A DNA stretch of 13,003 bases from JBOGTC01 sp050692055. GTDB lineage: Bacteria > Chloroflexota > Limnocylindria > QHBO01. Of the stretch, positions 6,447 through 13,003 are shown one piece after another. The stretch covers positions 1 to 13,003 of the forward strand of contig JBOGTC010000117.1 in NCBI GenBank assembly GCA_050692055.1. The letters are read 5' to 3'. The position numbers were made by a program, and so were the translations under genes. The notes below the pieces were generated by a model. The model was not told the origin of the DNA. It did no database searches and saw only the letters and a list, made by a program, of their open reading frames with translations. The first letter of the stretch is position 1. Each line of letters begins with the position of its first letter.

Positions 6447-8545
6447 CAGGCCCCATCGCCTCGATCGCGCTCCTCGAGCGCCGCGAAGTCGGCTCGCAGG
6501 CGCGCCAGCCCGGGCCGTCCGGCCAGCGTCGGGTCACCCGCCACGAGCTCATCGGCCAGGCTGCGGGCACGCTCGGCGAGCTGCACGTGCCTGGGCTCGA
6601 ACAGGGACGCAACGCGCAGCGGCGGCAGGCCGGACTGGCGCGTTCCGAGCAGGTTGCCGGCGCCGCGCAGCCGCAGATCCGCCTCGGCGATCTCGAAGCC
6701 GTCGGTCGAGCTGCGAAGCACCTCGAGCCGCTCCACGCTGCGCTCGTCGGTCGCGTCGCTCAGCAGGATGCAGAAGGACCGATGCGGACCGCGTCCCACG
6801 CGCCCCCGCAGCTGATGCAGCTGCGCCAGCCCGAAGCGTTCCGCGTCCTCGACGAGCATCACGCTCGCGTTGGGCACGTCGATGCCGACCTCGACCACGG
6901 TCGTCGCCACGAGCACGTCCATGTCGCCGGCGGCGAAGGCAGTCATGGTCGCGTCACGCGCATCCGCCCGTTGCTGGCCATGCACCAGGCCGATGCGCAG
7001 CTCCGGCAGCCGATGACGGAGCCGCTCCGCCTCGGCCTCGGCACTCGCCGCCTGCAGCGCCTCCGATTCGACGATGAGCGGCACGACGACGAATGCCTGG
7101 CGCCCCTCCGCTGCTTCCCCGGCAATGAAGCCCTCGATCTTCACGAGCGCCGCACGGTCACGGATCTCGGTCCGGATCGGCTGGCGCCCGGGCGGCATCT
7201 CGCGGATCGTGCTGATCGACAGGTCGCCGTACACGGTGAGGGCCAGCGTGCGCGGAATCGGCGTTGCCGTAAGGGCCAGCACGTGCGGCTCGCCACCGGC
7301 GCCCTTGGCCTGCAGCGCGGCGCGCTGCGCCACGCCGAAGCGGTGCTGCTCGTCCACGATCGCCAGCGCGAGCCGCGGGAAGCTCACCGCCTGGCTGATC
7401 ACCGCATGGGTGCCGATCACGACCTCGGCCGCGCCCGCCGCGATGGCGTCGTGGATGTCCCGCTTCCGGCGCGCCGGCAGGGACCCGGACAGGAACTCGG
7501 CCCGCACGCCCAGCGCGTCGAGCAGTGGCGCCAGGCCGGCGTGGTGCTGCCACGCCAAGATCTCGGTGGGCGCCATGAGCGCGCCCTGCCACCCGGCGCG
7601 CACCGCGCAGCCCAGGGCCACGGCCGCCACGGCCGTCTTGCCGCTGCCAACGTCGCCCTGCAGCAGCCGTCGCATCGGCCGCACGGACGCCAGGTCACGC
7701 CTCACCTCCTCGACCGCCGCCCGCTGGTCATCGGTCAGCGCGAAGGGCAGCGCGCCCACGATCCGCTCGAGCTCGTCGTCGGCCACCGCGATCACCGGCG
7801 CGCTCAGCCGGTCGCGGGCCAGCCGGGCCTGCGCCAGCGTCAGCTGCAGCCCCAGCAGCTCGTCGAAGGCGAGCCGGTCCAGCGCCGGCCGCGCGGCGTC
7901 GGCGTCGTCGGGGAAGTGGACGGCGCGCAGCGCGTCGGCCAGCCCGGGAAGACTCGCGCGCTCGCTCGGCGACAGCGGGTCCTCGACCGCGTCGAGGCAT
8001 CGGTCCAGGATCCGCGCCAGGAGCTCCCGCAGCCGCTTCTGGGTGACGCCGCCGACGAGGTGGTAAATCGGCACGACGCGCGCCGTGTGCACCGAGTCGC
8101 GGCCAACCGGCGAGAAGTCGGGCGAGGTGAACTGCGGACGCCAGCCGCGCACCGTGACCTTGCCGCTGACCACGACCTCGTCGCCCGGCCGCAGACGGCG
8201 CTCCACGAACTGGCGGCCGAACCAGACCGCCTCCGCGCTGCCGGTCCCGTCGGAGAGCTGCGCGATCACCCGCTGCGGCCTGCGCCCGAACCCCGGCTCC
8301 ACGCGTACCGCGTCGACGCGCACTCGCGCCGACTGCTTCTCGTCTTCTGCCAGGTCGCCCAGTGGACGCAGGTCGCTGAAGTCGTCGTAGCGGAACGGGA
8401 GGTGGAACAGCGCCTCGCGCGGCGTGGCGATGCCGAGCCTGGCGAGCGCGGTTGCGGAGCGCGACAGGTCCGGCAGCACCGCCCGAATCGGCCGGTCGAG
8501 GTCCTCGGGATCGAGCACGGCGGGACTCGATCGCGTGGCGGTCAT
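6446..8545 (-). CDS. recG: ATP-dependent DNA helicase RecG
   Basis: RecG is a monomeric double-strand DNA translocase that remodels stalled forks and branched recombination intermediates. The 699 residues fit the family. An OB-fold wedge domain lies around 70-150. The helicase core has Walker A GDVGSGKT (297-304), DEQH (398-401), TATPIPRTL (426-434), VVEVGIDVPNA (550-560) and motif VI QLRGRVGR (578-585). The RecG-specific segment DGFEIAEADLRLRGAGNLLGTRQSGLP runs from 615 to 641. I chose the ATG at 8545 because the preceding in-frame residues up to 8662 do not look like RecG and cover the divergent promoter. There is no clear ribosome-binding site. A TACGAT box at 8575-8580 is a plausible -10. 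It heads the rsmD-coaD run. Confidence 0.96.
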   Translation of the reverse strand: MTATRSSPAVLDPEDLDRPIRAVLPDLSRSATALARLGIATPREALFHLPFRYDDFSDLRPLGDLAEDEKQSARVRVDAVRVEPGFGRRPQRVIAQLSDGTGSAEAVWFGRQFVERRLRPGDEVVVSGKVTVRGWRPQFTSPDFSPVGRDSVHTARVVPIYHLVGGVTQKRLRELLARILDRCLDAVEDPLSPSERASLPGLADALRAVHFPDDADAARPALDRLAFDELLGLQLTLAQARLARDRLSAPVIAVADDELERIVGALPFALTDDQRAAVEEVRRDLASVRPMRRLLQGDVGSGKTAVAAVALGCAVRAGWQGALMAPTEILAWQHHAGLAPLLDALGVRAEFLSGSLPARRKRDIHDAIAAGAAEVVIGTHAVISQAVSFPRLALAIVDEQHRFGVAQRAALQAKGAGGEPHVLALTATPIPRTLALTVYGDLSISTIREMPPGRQPIRTEIRDRAALVKIEGFIAGEAAEGRQAFVVVPLIVESEALQAASAEAEAERLRHRLPELRIGLVHGQQRADARDATMTAFAAGDMDVLVATTVVEVGIDVPNASVMLVEDAERFGLAQLHQLRGRVGRGPHRSFCILLSDATDERSVERLEVLRSSTDGFEIAEADLRLRGAGNLLGTRQSGLPPLRVASLFEPRHVQLAERARSLADELVAGDPTLAGRPGLARLRADFAALEERDRGDGA

Positions 8546-8574
8546 CCGGGGGCCGCGGCCGATTGCATGGCCCG

Positions 8575-8580
8575 ATCGTA
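8575..8580 (-). promoter_or_regulatory. Putative -10 box (TACGAT) for recG
   Basis: On the minus strand TACGAT precedes CGGGCCA. RNA would start near 8568, about 23 bases before the recG ATG. There is no good -35. The box abuts the left arm of the GTAGC-GT-GCTAC palindrome and is back to back with the rpmB -10. Confidence 0.4.
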
Positions 8581-8589
8581 GCGTGCTAC
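8578..8589. repeat. Palindrome GTAGC-GT-GCTAC between the recG and rpmB promoters
   Basis: A perfect 5-bp inverted repeat with a 2-base centre sits exactly between the two divergent -10 boxes. Each arm supplies the TA of one box. It may simply reflect the symmetry of a bidirectional promoter, or it could be a small operator. Confidence 0.5.
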
Positions 8590-8655
8590 CATGCCGCTCG
8601 CTCCGGCGCCGCTCGACGACGTGCGCGCCGGTCCTTTCATGACTGGAGATCCACC

Positions 8656-8847
8656 ATGGCACGTGCCTGCGATATCTGCGGAAAGAAGCCCATCACTGGC
8701 TGGAACCCCCAGTCGGTCGGGATGAACCGCAAGCGTGCACTGCGCCGATGGCTACCCAACCTGCAGCCGATGGTCGTGCAGCGCGACGGCAAGCCCGTCC
8801 GCGTTCGTGCCTGCTCCCGCTGCCGCCGTACCGCCCAGAAGATCTGA
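8656..8847 (+). CDS. rpmB: 50S ribosomal protein L28
   Basis: L28 is a small basic protein of the large ribosomal subunit. The 63-residue product starts ARACDICGKKPITGWNPQSVG and includes NRKRALRRWLPNLQ, both typical of L28. Cysteines C5, C8, C53 and C56 (CxxC pairs) indicate the zinc-ribbon form. The ATG at 8656 has GGAG 7 bases upstream and gives the expected length. It is the only plus-strand gene in the window, divergent from recG and convergent with dtd. The rpmB-recG divergent arrangement is common in Firmicutes and related phyla. A perfect hairpin follows 13 bases after the stop. Confidence 0.96.
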   Translation: MARACDICGKKPITGWNPQSVGMNRKRALRRWLPNLQPMVVQRDGKPVRVRACSRCRRTAQKI

Positions 8848-8860
8848 CCTTTTCTCCTGA

Positions 8861-8879
8861 AACTGCCGCGCTGGCAGTT
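8861..8879 (+). terminator. Perfect 7-bp hairpin after rpmB
   Basis: AACTGCC and GGCAGTT flank a GCGCT loop 13 bases after the rpmB stop. No T-tract follows, so termination without Rho is uncertain; the stem could instead stabilise the rpmB mRNA 3' end. Confidence 0.45.
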
Positions 8880-8928
8880 CCATCGGCCGATCCGGTCCGC
8901 GAAGTCGCCATCTTTCGATCACGTTGAT

Positions 8929-9019
8929 GTTAGGCGCGCCCAGGCGGTCGCTGGATGGTCTCCGTCATAGATTTTTAACCAGATTCTTGCAGCCTCAGAT
9001 GAGAATTGAGGCGCCTAAC
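8929..9019. repeat. Spaced inverted repeat GTTAGGCGC / GCGCCTAAC
   Basis: A perfect 9-bp repeat at 8929-8937 is inverted at 9011-9019, with 73 bases between. The repeat fits neither gene end. It could be the ends of a small miniature element, or a chance pair. No clear target duplication flanks it. Confidence 0.5.
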
Positions 9020-9047
9020 GCCGATGACACCGATGGTTGGCAACTTT

Positions 9048-9071
9048 CCGGTTCGGGCCGAACGGCACCGG
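9048..9071 (-). terminator. Possible GC-rich hairpin after dtd
   Basis: On the minus strand CCGGT and ACCGG enclose GCC-GTTC-GGC-CCGA about 20 bases after the dtd stop. The stem is imperfect and no U-tract follows, so this is a weak terminator candidate. Confidence 0.3.
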
Positions 9072-9090
9072 CAACTCCAAACTCCCAACG

Positions 9091-9543
9091 TCAGGCCAGG
9101 TCGCGCTCCGAGTCCAGGACCAGCGTGAGCGGGCCGTCGTTCACCAGCTCCACCTCCATCCGGGCGCCGAAGCGCCCCGTCTCGACCCGCAGGCCAGCCG
9201 CGCGAAGACGCGCCACGAAGCGCTCGACGAGCGGCATGGCGAGCTCGGGCAGGGCAGCAGCGGTGAAGCCGGGACGGCGACCGCGCCGAAGATCGGCGTA
9301 CAGCGTGAACTGGCTGACGACGAGGACGGCCCCGCCGGCATCGGCGATGTCGAGGTTCGTGCGGCCCTCGCCGTCCTCGAAATAGCGCAGCCTGACGAGC
9401 TTCTCGGCCATCCTGTCGACGGCCTCCGGCGTGTCACGGGCTCCGATCCCCACCAGCACCACGGCGCCCGAGGCGATCTCACCAAGCAGCGCGCCCTCGC
9501 CGCGGACTGCGGCCCGGGTCACCCGCTGGACGACGAGACGCAC
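9091..9543 (-). CDS. dtd: D-aminoacyl-tRNA deacylase
   Basis: DTD removes D-amino acids (and glycine from tRNA-Ala) mischarged onto tRNAs, acting as a cytosolic dimer. The 150 residues fit the family. The protein begins RLVVQRVTRAAV, the normal DTD start. It holds the active-site motif SQFTLYAD (77-84) and the Gly-cisPro motif NDGPLT (135-140; more often GPVT). The start is GTG at 9543. A longer frame back to 9705 would overlap the upstream gene and adds only Arg/Pro-rich shadow sequence. The GTG lies 4 bases after the lipoprotein gene's TAG with no strong ribosome-binding site, so it probably depends on the upstream genes. It ends the rlmN-led operon. Confidence 0.95.
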   Translation of the reverse strand: MRLVVQRVTRAAVRGEGALLGEIASGAVVLVGIGARDTPEAVDRMAEKLVRLRYFEDGEGRTNLDIADAGGAVLVVSQFTLYADLRRGRRPGFTAAALPELAMPLVERFVARLRAAGLRVETGRFGARMEVELVNDGPLTLVLDSERDLA

Positions 9544-9547
9544 GGCC

Positions 9548-11233
9548 CTACGGGGAGGCCGAGGGGGATGGCTCCGCGGAGCCGGACGGCGAGGCCGTGG
9601 TGCTCGGCGCCGGCGAGCCGGCCGGCAGGGCCTCGGTGATCGGTCCGGCGTCCTCGCCGTCGCGTGGCGGTCCGAGCGCGGCCTCCGTGAACCTGGCGCG
9701 CGCATTCCAGATCATCCAGCCGGCGGCGCCGTTGTCGGCGGCGGCTGCCATCTCGGCCTCCACCTGGGCCGCCGTGTACGGGGCGAAGGCGCCGTAGCCG
9801 AAGTCCTGGATCCACGGCCGGATCACCACCGGAAGGCCCTCGGCCTGCTCGTTCATGATCTGCAGCGTCTCGTCGATCACCTCGTACGGGAAGTTGTTCG
9901 GCACATCAAAGCCGAACACGCCCGGCCCGTAGTGGCTCGGGTAGACCATGGGGCAGAAGTAGTCGACGTACGGCATCATCACCTCCGGACGCTGACCGAT
10001 CCCCTGGTCGTCCGGCACGATGAAGCTGATGGGAAAGACATCGGCACCGAGGAACGTCCGCCTGGCCTGGAACTCGTCGCTGACCGTGCGCATGAAGCGC
10101 TGGATGGACGGCAGCCGGAACGACTGCGCGTTGGGGAGATTGGTTTCGGCCAGCTCGTACGGCCCATCGCTGTACCAGCGGATGTAGTCGAGCTGCACCT
10201 CGTCGAAGCCGGCATCGGCGAGGTCGGTCGCCAGCGCCGCGGTGTACTCCGCCACCCCCGGCGCCGAAGGATCGAGCCATGCCCCGCCGATGTGGTCCCG
10301 CCACGGCCCGCCGGTCGCCGTGTTGGCGACCGCCAGCTCCGGCCGCGCCGCCGCCAGCGTGTTGTCCTTCATGACGACCATGCGCGCGATGGTGTAGATG
10401 CCGCGCTCGCGCAGCATCGGCAGCAGCTCCTCGAGGTCCAGGACGGGCGTCTCGCGTAACGCGCCGACCTCGGCCGCGGCCTCCAGGTCCGTGTCCCAGT
10501 ACAGCCGGCCGTCGGTCTCCTTGACGTCGATGACCATGGCATTCGCCTCGGTCGCCTCGATGAGGGCGAGCATCTCCTCGAGCCGGCCCGGTGCCTCGAA
10601 GACGGCGGAAGGGGCGTACAGGGCCCGCACCTCGAACGGCTCCAGCGCGACGTCCTTCGTCATCTCGTGGTCGAGGGGGATCTCGCCCAGGCGATAGCCC
10701 GGCATCTTGTAGATGAGCGTCCCCTCCTCGGGCACGCCAGGCAGCTCGTAGGCGCCGGTTTCATCGGTGTAGGCGACCTGGCCGGTACCCTCCACGAAGA
10801 TGCGCGCCTGCTGGATCGGCATGCCATCGGACGCGGTGACCGTGCCGGTCAGGACATTCGAGCGCAGCTCCACCGTCAGCGGTCCGTCGTCCGGAACGGT
10901 CCCCTTGCCGGCGTCATAGCCGCTGGCCGTCACCGCGACCGTCGCGCCGCGCATCGCCGTCAGGGTGGCCGTCCCGTCCGCCGCGGTGATGGCACCGCCT
11001 CCGTCGACACGCACCTCGGCCCCGGCGATCACTTCGTCGCTCCCCCTGTCAGTGGCGGTCACCACGACGTCGCGCGGCTGCTCCGGCGTCGGCTCGGGCG
11101 TCGGTAGAAACGGCAGCTGCGGCGCGTCGTCCTCGGCACAGGCCGCCAGCAGGACCGCCAGGACGAGGAGAATAATGGTGGTGGCGGCGGGCGTGCGCCG
11201 AAGGCATACCGCGCCGAAGGGCAAGGTCGTCAT
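9548..11233 (-). CDS. Lipoprotein with two beta domains and a putative glycoside hydrolase domain (DUF4015-like)
   Basis: The 561-residue protein starts with a lipoprotein signal: basic residues, a hydrophobic stretch (20-31) and lipobox LAAC with Cys32. A Pro/Thr/Glu linker (about 38-54) leads to two beta-sandwich segments of carboxypeptidase-regulatory or Ig type: about 55-124, with AGAEVRVDGG, and about 127-200, with TGTVTASDG and TDETGAYELPGVPEG-like text. Residues about 204-515 resemble the putative glycoside hydrolase family DUF4015: VIDVKETDG (234-242), LRERGIYTIARMVV (274-287), EVQLDYIRW (345-353, Asp349) and MVYPSHYG (429-436). A Ser/Pro/Ala-rich low-complexity tail (about 537-561) ends it. 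It is likely displayed on the cell surface. Substrate and activity are unknown. The ATG overlaps the rpe stop as ATGA. The enzyme class is inference from family resemblance. Confidence 0.82.
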   Translation of the reverse strand: MTTLPFGAVCLRRTPAATTIILLVLAVLLAACAEDDAPQLPFLPTPEPTPEQPRDVVVTATDRGSDEVIAGAEVRVDGGGAITAADGTATLTAMRGATVAVTASGYDAGKGTVPDDGPLTVELRSNVLTGTVTASDGMPIQQARIFVEGTGQVAYTDETGAYELPGVPEEGTLIYKMPGYRLGEIPLDHEMTKDVALEPFEVRALYAPSAVFEAPGRLEEMLALIEATEANAMVIDVKETDGRLYWDTDLEAAAEVGALRETPVLDLEELLPMLRERGIYTIARMVVMKDNTLAAARPELAVANTATGGPWRDHIGGAWLDPSAPGVAEYTAALATDLADAGFDEVQLDYIRWYSDGPYELAETNLPNAQSFRLPSIQRFMRTVSDEFQARRTFLGADVFPISFIVPDDQGIGQRPEVMMPYVDYFCPMVYPSHYGPGVFGFDVPNNFPYEVIDETLQIMNEQAEGLPVVIRPWIQDFGYGAFAPYTAAQVEAEMAAAADNGAAGWMIWNARARFTEAALGPPRDGEDAGPITEALPAGSPAPSTTASPSGSAEPSPSASP

Positions 11234-11934
11234 GTCCTTTCGGGTGTGGTGATCCGGGAGGCCGCGCCGGCGCGCGCCGCGGTCCGAAGCGCGGCGACCG
11301 TGGGCTCCAGGTCGCCGACCGTACTGTACAGGGCGCTGCCGGCGACGAGCACCTCGCCGCCGGCGCCGTGGGCGCGGCCGATGGTATCGAGGTTCACGCC
11401 GCCGTCGACCCCGATCGGCAGATCCAGGCGCCGCCGGTCGACCTCGTCGCGCAGCGCAGCCATCTTGGGCAGCACCTCGTCGATGAACGACTGCCCGCCC
11501 CAGCCCGGATGGACGGTCATGACCAGCAGCAGCTCGATCTCGCCGAGGTACGCGCGCACCGCCTCGGCCGGCGTGTCCGGGTTGAGCGCCAGGCCCGGCT
11601 GCCTGCCGGCGGCACGGATCGCCGCGATGACCGCCGACGGCTCGTCATCGGCCTCGACATGGAAGACGACGAGGTCACTGCCGGCGTCCGCGAAGCGCTC
11701 CGCATAGCGCAGCGGCTGGCTGATCATCAGGTGGCTGTGGAAGGGAAGCGCGCTGTGGGGTCGCAGCGCCTCGACCACCACCGGGCCGAGGGTGATGTTG
11801 TCGACGAAGCGCCCGTCCATGACGTCGAGATGGATGGAGTCGACGCCGCCCGCCTCCGCCCTGCGGACCTCCTCGCCCAACCGGCCGAAGTCCGCGTTCA
11901 GAATGCTGGCGCTGATGTGCGGCGCACCCGTCAC
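11230..11934 (-). CDS. rpe: Ribulose-phosphate 3-epimerase
   Basis: Rpe interconverts ribulose 5-phosphate and xylulose 5-phosphate in the pentose phosphate pathway. The 234-residue TIM barrel shows SASILNADFGRLGEE at the N-terminus, HLDVMDG (H35, D37) and HLMI (H68) as metal and catalytic residues, VHPGWGGQSF (141-150), and DGGVN with the second catalytic Asp at 177. All four expected metal ligands are present. The residue after DVMDG is Arg rather than the usual His, which is tolerated in the family. The start is GTG at 11934, overlapping the rlmN stop as GTGA (11931-11934). The downstream lipoprotein gene overlaps its stop. A Thr/Ala/Arg tail ends the protein. Confidence 0.95.
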   Translation of the reverse strand: MTGAPHISASILNADFGRLGEEVRRAEAGGVDSIHLDVMDGRFVDNITLGPVVVEALRPHSALPFHSHLMISQPLRYAERFADAGSDLVVFHVEADDEPSAVIAAIRAAGRQPGLALNPDTPAEAVRAYLGEIELLLVMTVHPGWGGQSFIDEVLPKMAALRDEVDRRRLDLPIGVDGGVNLDTIGRAHGAGGEVLVAGSALYSTVGDLEPTVAALRTAARAGAASRITTPERT

Positions 11935-13003
11935 GCGGGCACCCCGGCTTGCGTGGCACGCGCCTCCCGCAGCGACCTGCCTGCCAGCTGCGCATGGAGC
12001 TGGCCGCAGGCGGCGTCGATCTCACGCCCGCGAGTGTCTCGCACGGTGACCGGCACGCCGGCCGCCCGCAGCGCCGCGACGAAGCGGTCGATCCCCCGTT
12101 GCGGCGTTCCGCTCCAGCGCGAGAGCGGCGTCGGGTTGAGGGGTATGAGGTTGACGTGGCAGAGCCAGGCGGTTGCCAGGTCGCCCAGACCGGCGGCCTG
12201 CTCGTCGCTGTCGTTGACGCCGTCGATCATCACGTACTCGAGGCTGACCCTTCGCCCGGTCCGCTCGGCGAACGCCCGTCCCGCGCCGATGAGCTCGTGA
12301 ATCGGCCACTTGCGATTGAGGGGCACCAGCTCATCACGAAGCGAATCGGTGGCGGCGTGGAGGCTGATCGCGAGGTTGACCTGCGGCAGCTCGTCGATCA
12401 TGCGCTCGATCCCGGGCACGACGCCCGACGTCGAGACGGTGATGCGCCGGGCGCCGATCCCCAACCTGGCCGGGTCGTTGAGCAGCCGCACGGCCTCGAA
12501 CACCCGGTCGGTGTTGTTCAGGGGCTCGCCCATGCCCATGAAGACCACGTTGTACCGGCCGCGAGCATCCGGGCCGAGCGCCTGCCATGGCGCCCGGTGC
12601 CAGTGCAGCACCTGGTCCACGATCTCCCCTGGCGTCAGCTGGCGACCGAATCCCGCCTGCCCCGTTGCGCAGAACGGGCAGCCGACCGCGCACCCCGCCT
12701 GGGAGCTGATGCAGATCGTCGTTCGATCACCTGCCGTGCCGCGCGCGGGATAGCGCATGAGAACGGACTCCACTCGCTGCCCGTCGTGAAGCTCGTGGAC
12801 GGCCTTCGCCGTCAGCCCGCCGTCGGCCCGGATCACGTGACTGGCGTGGATGGCGCTGAAACGGAACGCAGCGGCCAGCGCAGCGCGCAGCGCGCCAGGC
12901 AGGTCGGTCAGGTCCTCGAACGAGGCGATGCCGGACCGATGCGTTCCCGCCAGGATCTGCCTCGCCCGATACGCCGGCTCGCCGCGGGCCTCGAGCCACG
13001 CGG
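11931..13003 (-). CDS. rlmN: 23S rRNA/tRNA adenine-C2 methyltransferase RlmN (5' end outside window)
   Basis: RlmN is a radical-SAM enzyme that methylates C2 of A2503 in 23S rRNA and A37 in some tRNAs. The frame is open to the right edge, giving about 357 codons. Upstream of the GTG at 12836 it reads GEPAYRARQILAG and FEDLTDLPGALRAAL, the usual N-terminal accessory domain, so only a short start is missing. The 4Fe-4S motif CAVGCPFC (CxxxCxxC) is followed by ATGQAGF. NVVFMGMGEPLNN and ISLHAATDSLRDELVPLNRK are also diagnostic. Near the C-terminus DTRGREIDAACGQL supplies the second catalytic Cys (ACGQL). It begins the operon that continues to rpe, the lipoprotein and dtd. Promoter and start are outside the window. 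Confidence 0.96.
   Translation of the reverse strand, partial: AWLEARGEPAYRARQILAGTHRSGIASFEDLTDLPGALRAALAAAFRFSAIHASHVIRADGGLTAKAVHELHDGQRVESVLMRYPARGTAGDRTTICISSQAGCAVGCPFCATGQAGFGRQLTPGEIVDQVLHWHRAPWQALGPDARGRYNVVFMGMGEPLNNTDRVFEAVRLLNDPARLGIGARRITVSTSGVVPGIERMIDELPQVNLAISLHAATDSLRDELVPLNRKWPIHELIGAGRAFAERTGRRVSLEYVMIDGVNDSDEQAAGLGDLATAWLCHVNLIPLNPTPLSRWSGTPQRGIDRFVAALRAAGVPVTVRDTRGREIDAACGQLHAQLAGRSLREARATQAGVPA

Larger units (their letters stand above)
8563..8592 (+). promoter_or_regulatory. Putative rpmB promoter (TTGCAT / extended -10 TGC-TACCAT)
   Basis: TTGCAT (8563-8568) and TACCAT (8587-8592) are 18 bases apart, and the -10 is preceded by TGC, the extended -10 signature. RNA would start near 8599, giving a leader of about 57 bases that contains the rpmB Shine-Dalgarno. 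It faces away from the recG box. Confidence 0.5.
8848..9090. other. Intergenic region between convergent rpmB and dtd
   Basis: These 243 bases hold no credible gene on either strand and no tRNA that I can recognise. The region is visibly richer in A and T than its neighbours, including ATTTTTAA near 8971-8978. It contains a hairpin after rpmB (8861-8879), a GC-rich imperfect hairpin after dtd (9048-9071) and a 9-bp inverted repeat spaced 73 bases apart (8929-8937 and 9011-9019). Confidence 0.7.

Noticed and set aside
6587..8581. 664-residue plus-strand open frame opposite recG
   Set aside because: Composition is His/Arg/Gln/Gly-rich with no motif, and it lies wholly on the reverse of a canonical RecG.
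8546..8662. Upstream extension of recG to the ATG at 8662
   Set aside because: The extra 39 residues do not resemble RecG and would cover the divergent promoter and overlap the rpmB leader; ATG 8545 fits better.
8929..9090. Integron attC-like core sites (GTTAGGC and GCCTAAC)
   Set aside because: Both match the GTTRRRY / RYYYAAC consensus, but their order is inside-out for an attC site. No partner core lies at a proper distance on either side, and no integrase or cassette genes are present.
9544..9705. Longer dtd start at 9705
   Set aside because: The added Arg/Pro-rich stretch is a shadow of the lipoprotein tail, and the DTD family starts at RLVVQRV.
12837..13003. Treating rlmN as starting at the GTG at 12836
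   Set aside because: The frame stays open to the edge and encodes the conserved N-terminal RlmN segment, so the gene is cut by the window instead.
1..13003. Mobile element, CRISPR array, prophage, defence system or tRNA
   Set aside because: I saw no transposase, integrase, repeat-spacer pattern, defence gene or tRNA-like fold on either strand; the genes are all core housekeeping apart from the lipoprotein and the coiled-coil gene.

Overview
The window is a dense, GC-rich stretch of bacterial core chromosome. It carries sixteen genes for translation, coenzyme A and lipid precursors, rRNA processing, DNA repair and chromosome organisation. Fifteen lie on the minus strand; only rpmB is on the plus strand. 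Coding density, frequent GTG/TTG starts, 1-4 base gene overlaps and the gene order suggest a high-GC member of the Terrabacteria. My best guess is Chloroflexota (Limnocylindria-like), but this is inference from synteny and protein style. I see no insertion sequence, phage gene, CRISPR array, tRNA or rRNA.

Layout, in minus-strand transcription order from the right edge. (1) 13003-9091 is an operon: rlmN (5' end outside the window), rpe, a lipoprotein with a putative glycoside-hydrolase domain, and dtd. The genes overlap by 4 bases or are 4 bases apart. (2) 9090-8848 is a 243-base convergent intergenic region with two hairpins and a widely spaced 9-bp inverted repeat. (3) 8847-8656 is rpmB, transcribed to the right. 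Its promoter region is shared with recG and contains a short palindrome. (4) 8545-1 is a long collinear run: recG, rsmD, coaD, a SepIVA/DivIVA-like coiled-coil gene, yceD (DUF177), rpmF, plsX, nusB, acpP, rnc and smc (3' end outside the window). Only two breaks interrupt it: a TATAAT box overlapping the coaD stop, and a 100-base gap with a TATACT box before rpmF.

How the genes fit together: YceD, L32, L28, RsmD, RlmN, RNase III and NusB all serve ribosome synthesis or rRNA maturation. PlsX, AcpP and CoaD supply phospholipid synthesis, and CoaD supports the pantetheine arm of ACP. RecG and SMC act on the chromosome. Dtd and Rpe are housekeeping enzymes. The order recG-rsmD-coaD-coiled coil-yceD-rpmF-rnc-smc resembles actinobacteria, while rpmF-plsX-...-acpP-rnc-smc resembles Firmicutes.

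I do not see a new multi-gene system. The points most worth a second look are: RNase III with an alanine in place of a metal-binding aspartate; CoaD with an altered (T/H)xGH motif; a probable leaderless transcript start that reuses the coaD stop codon; the symmetric divergent promoter between recG and rpmB; and the lipoprotein hydrolase embedded in a translation/metabolism operon.
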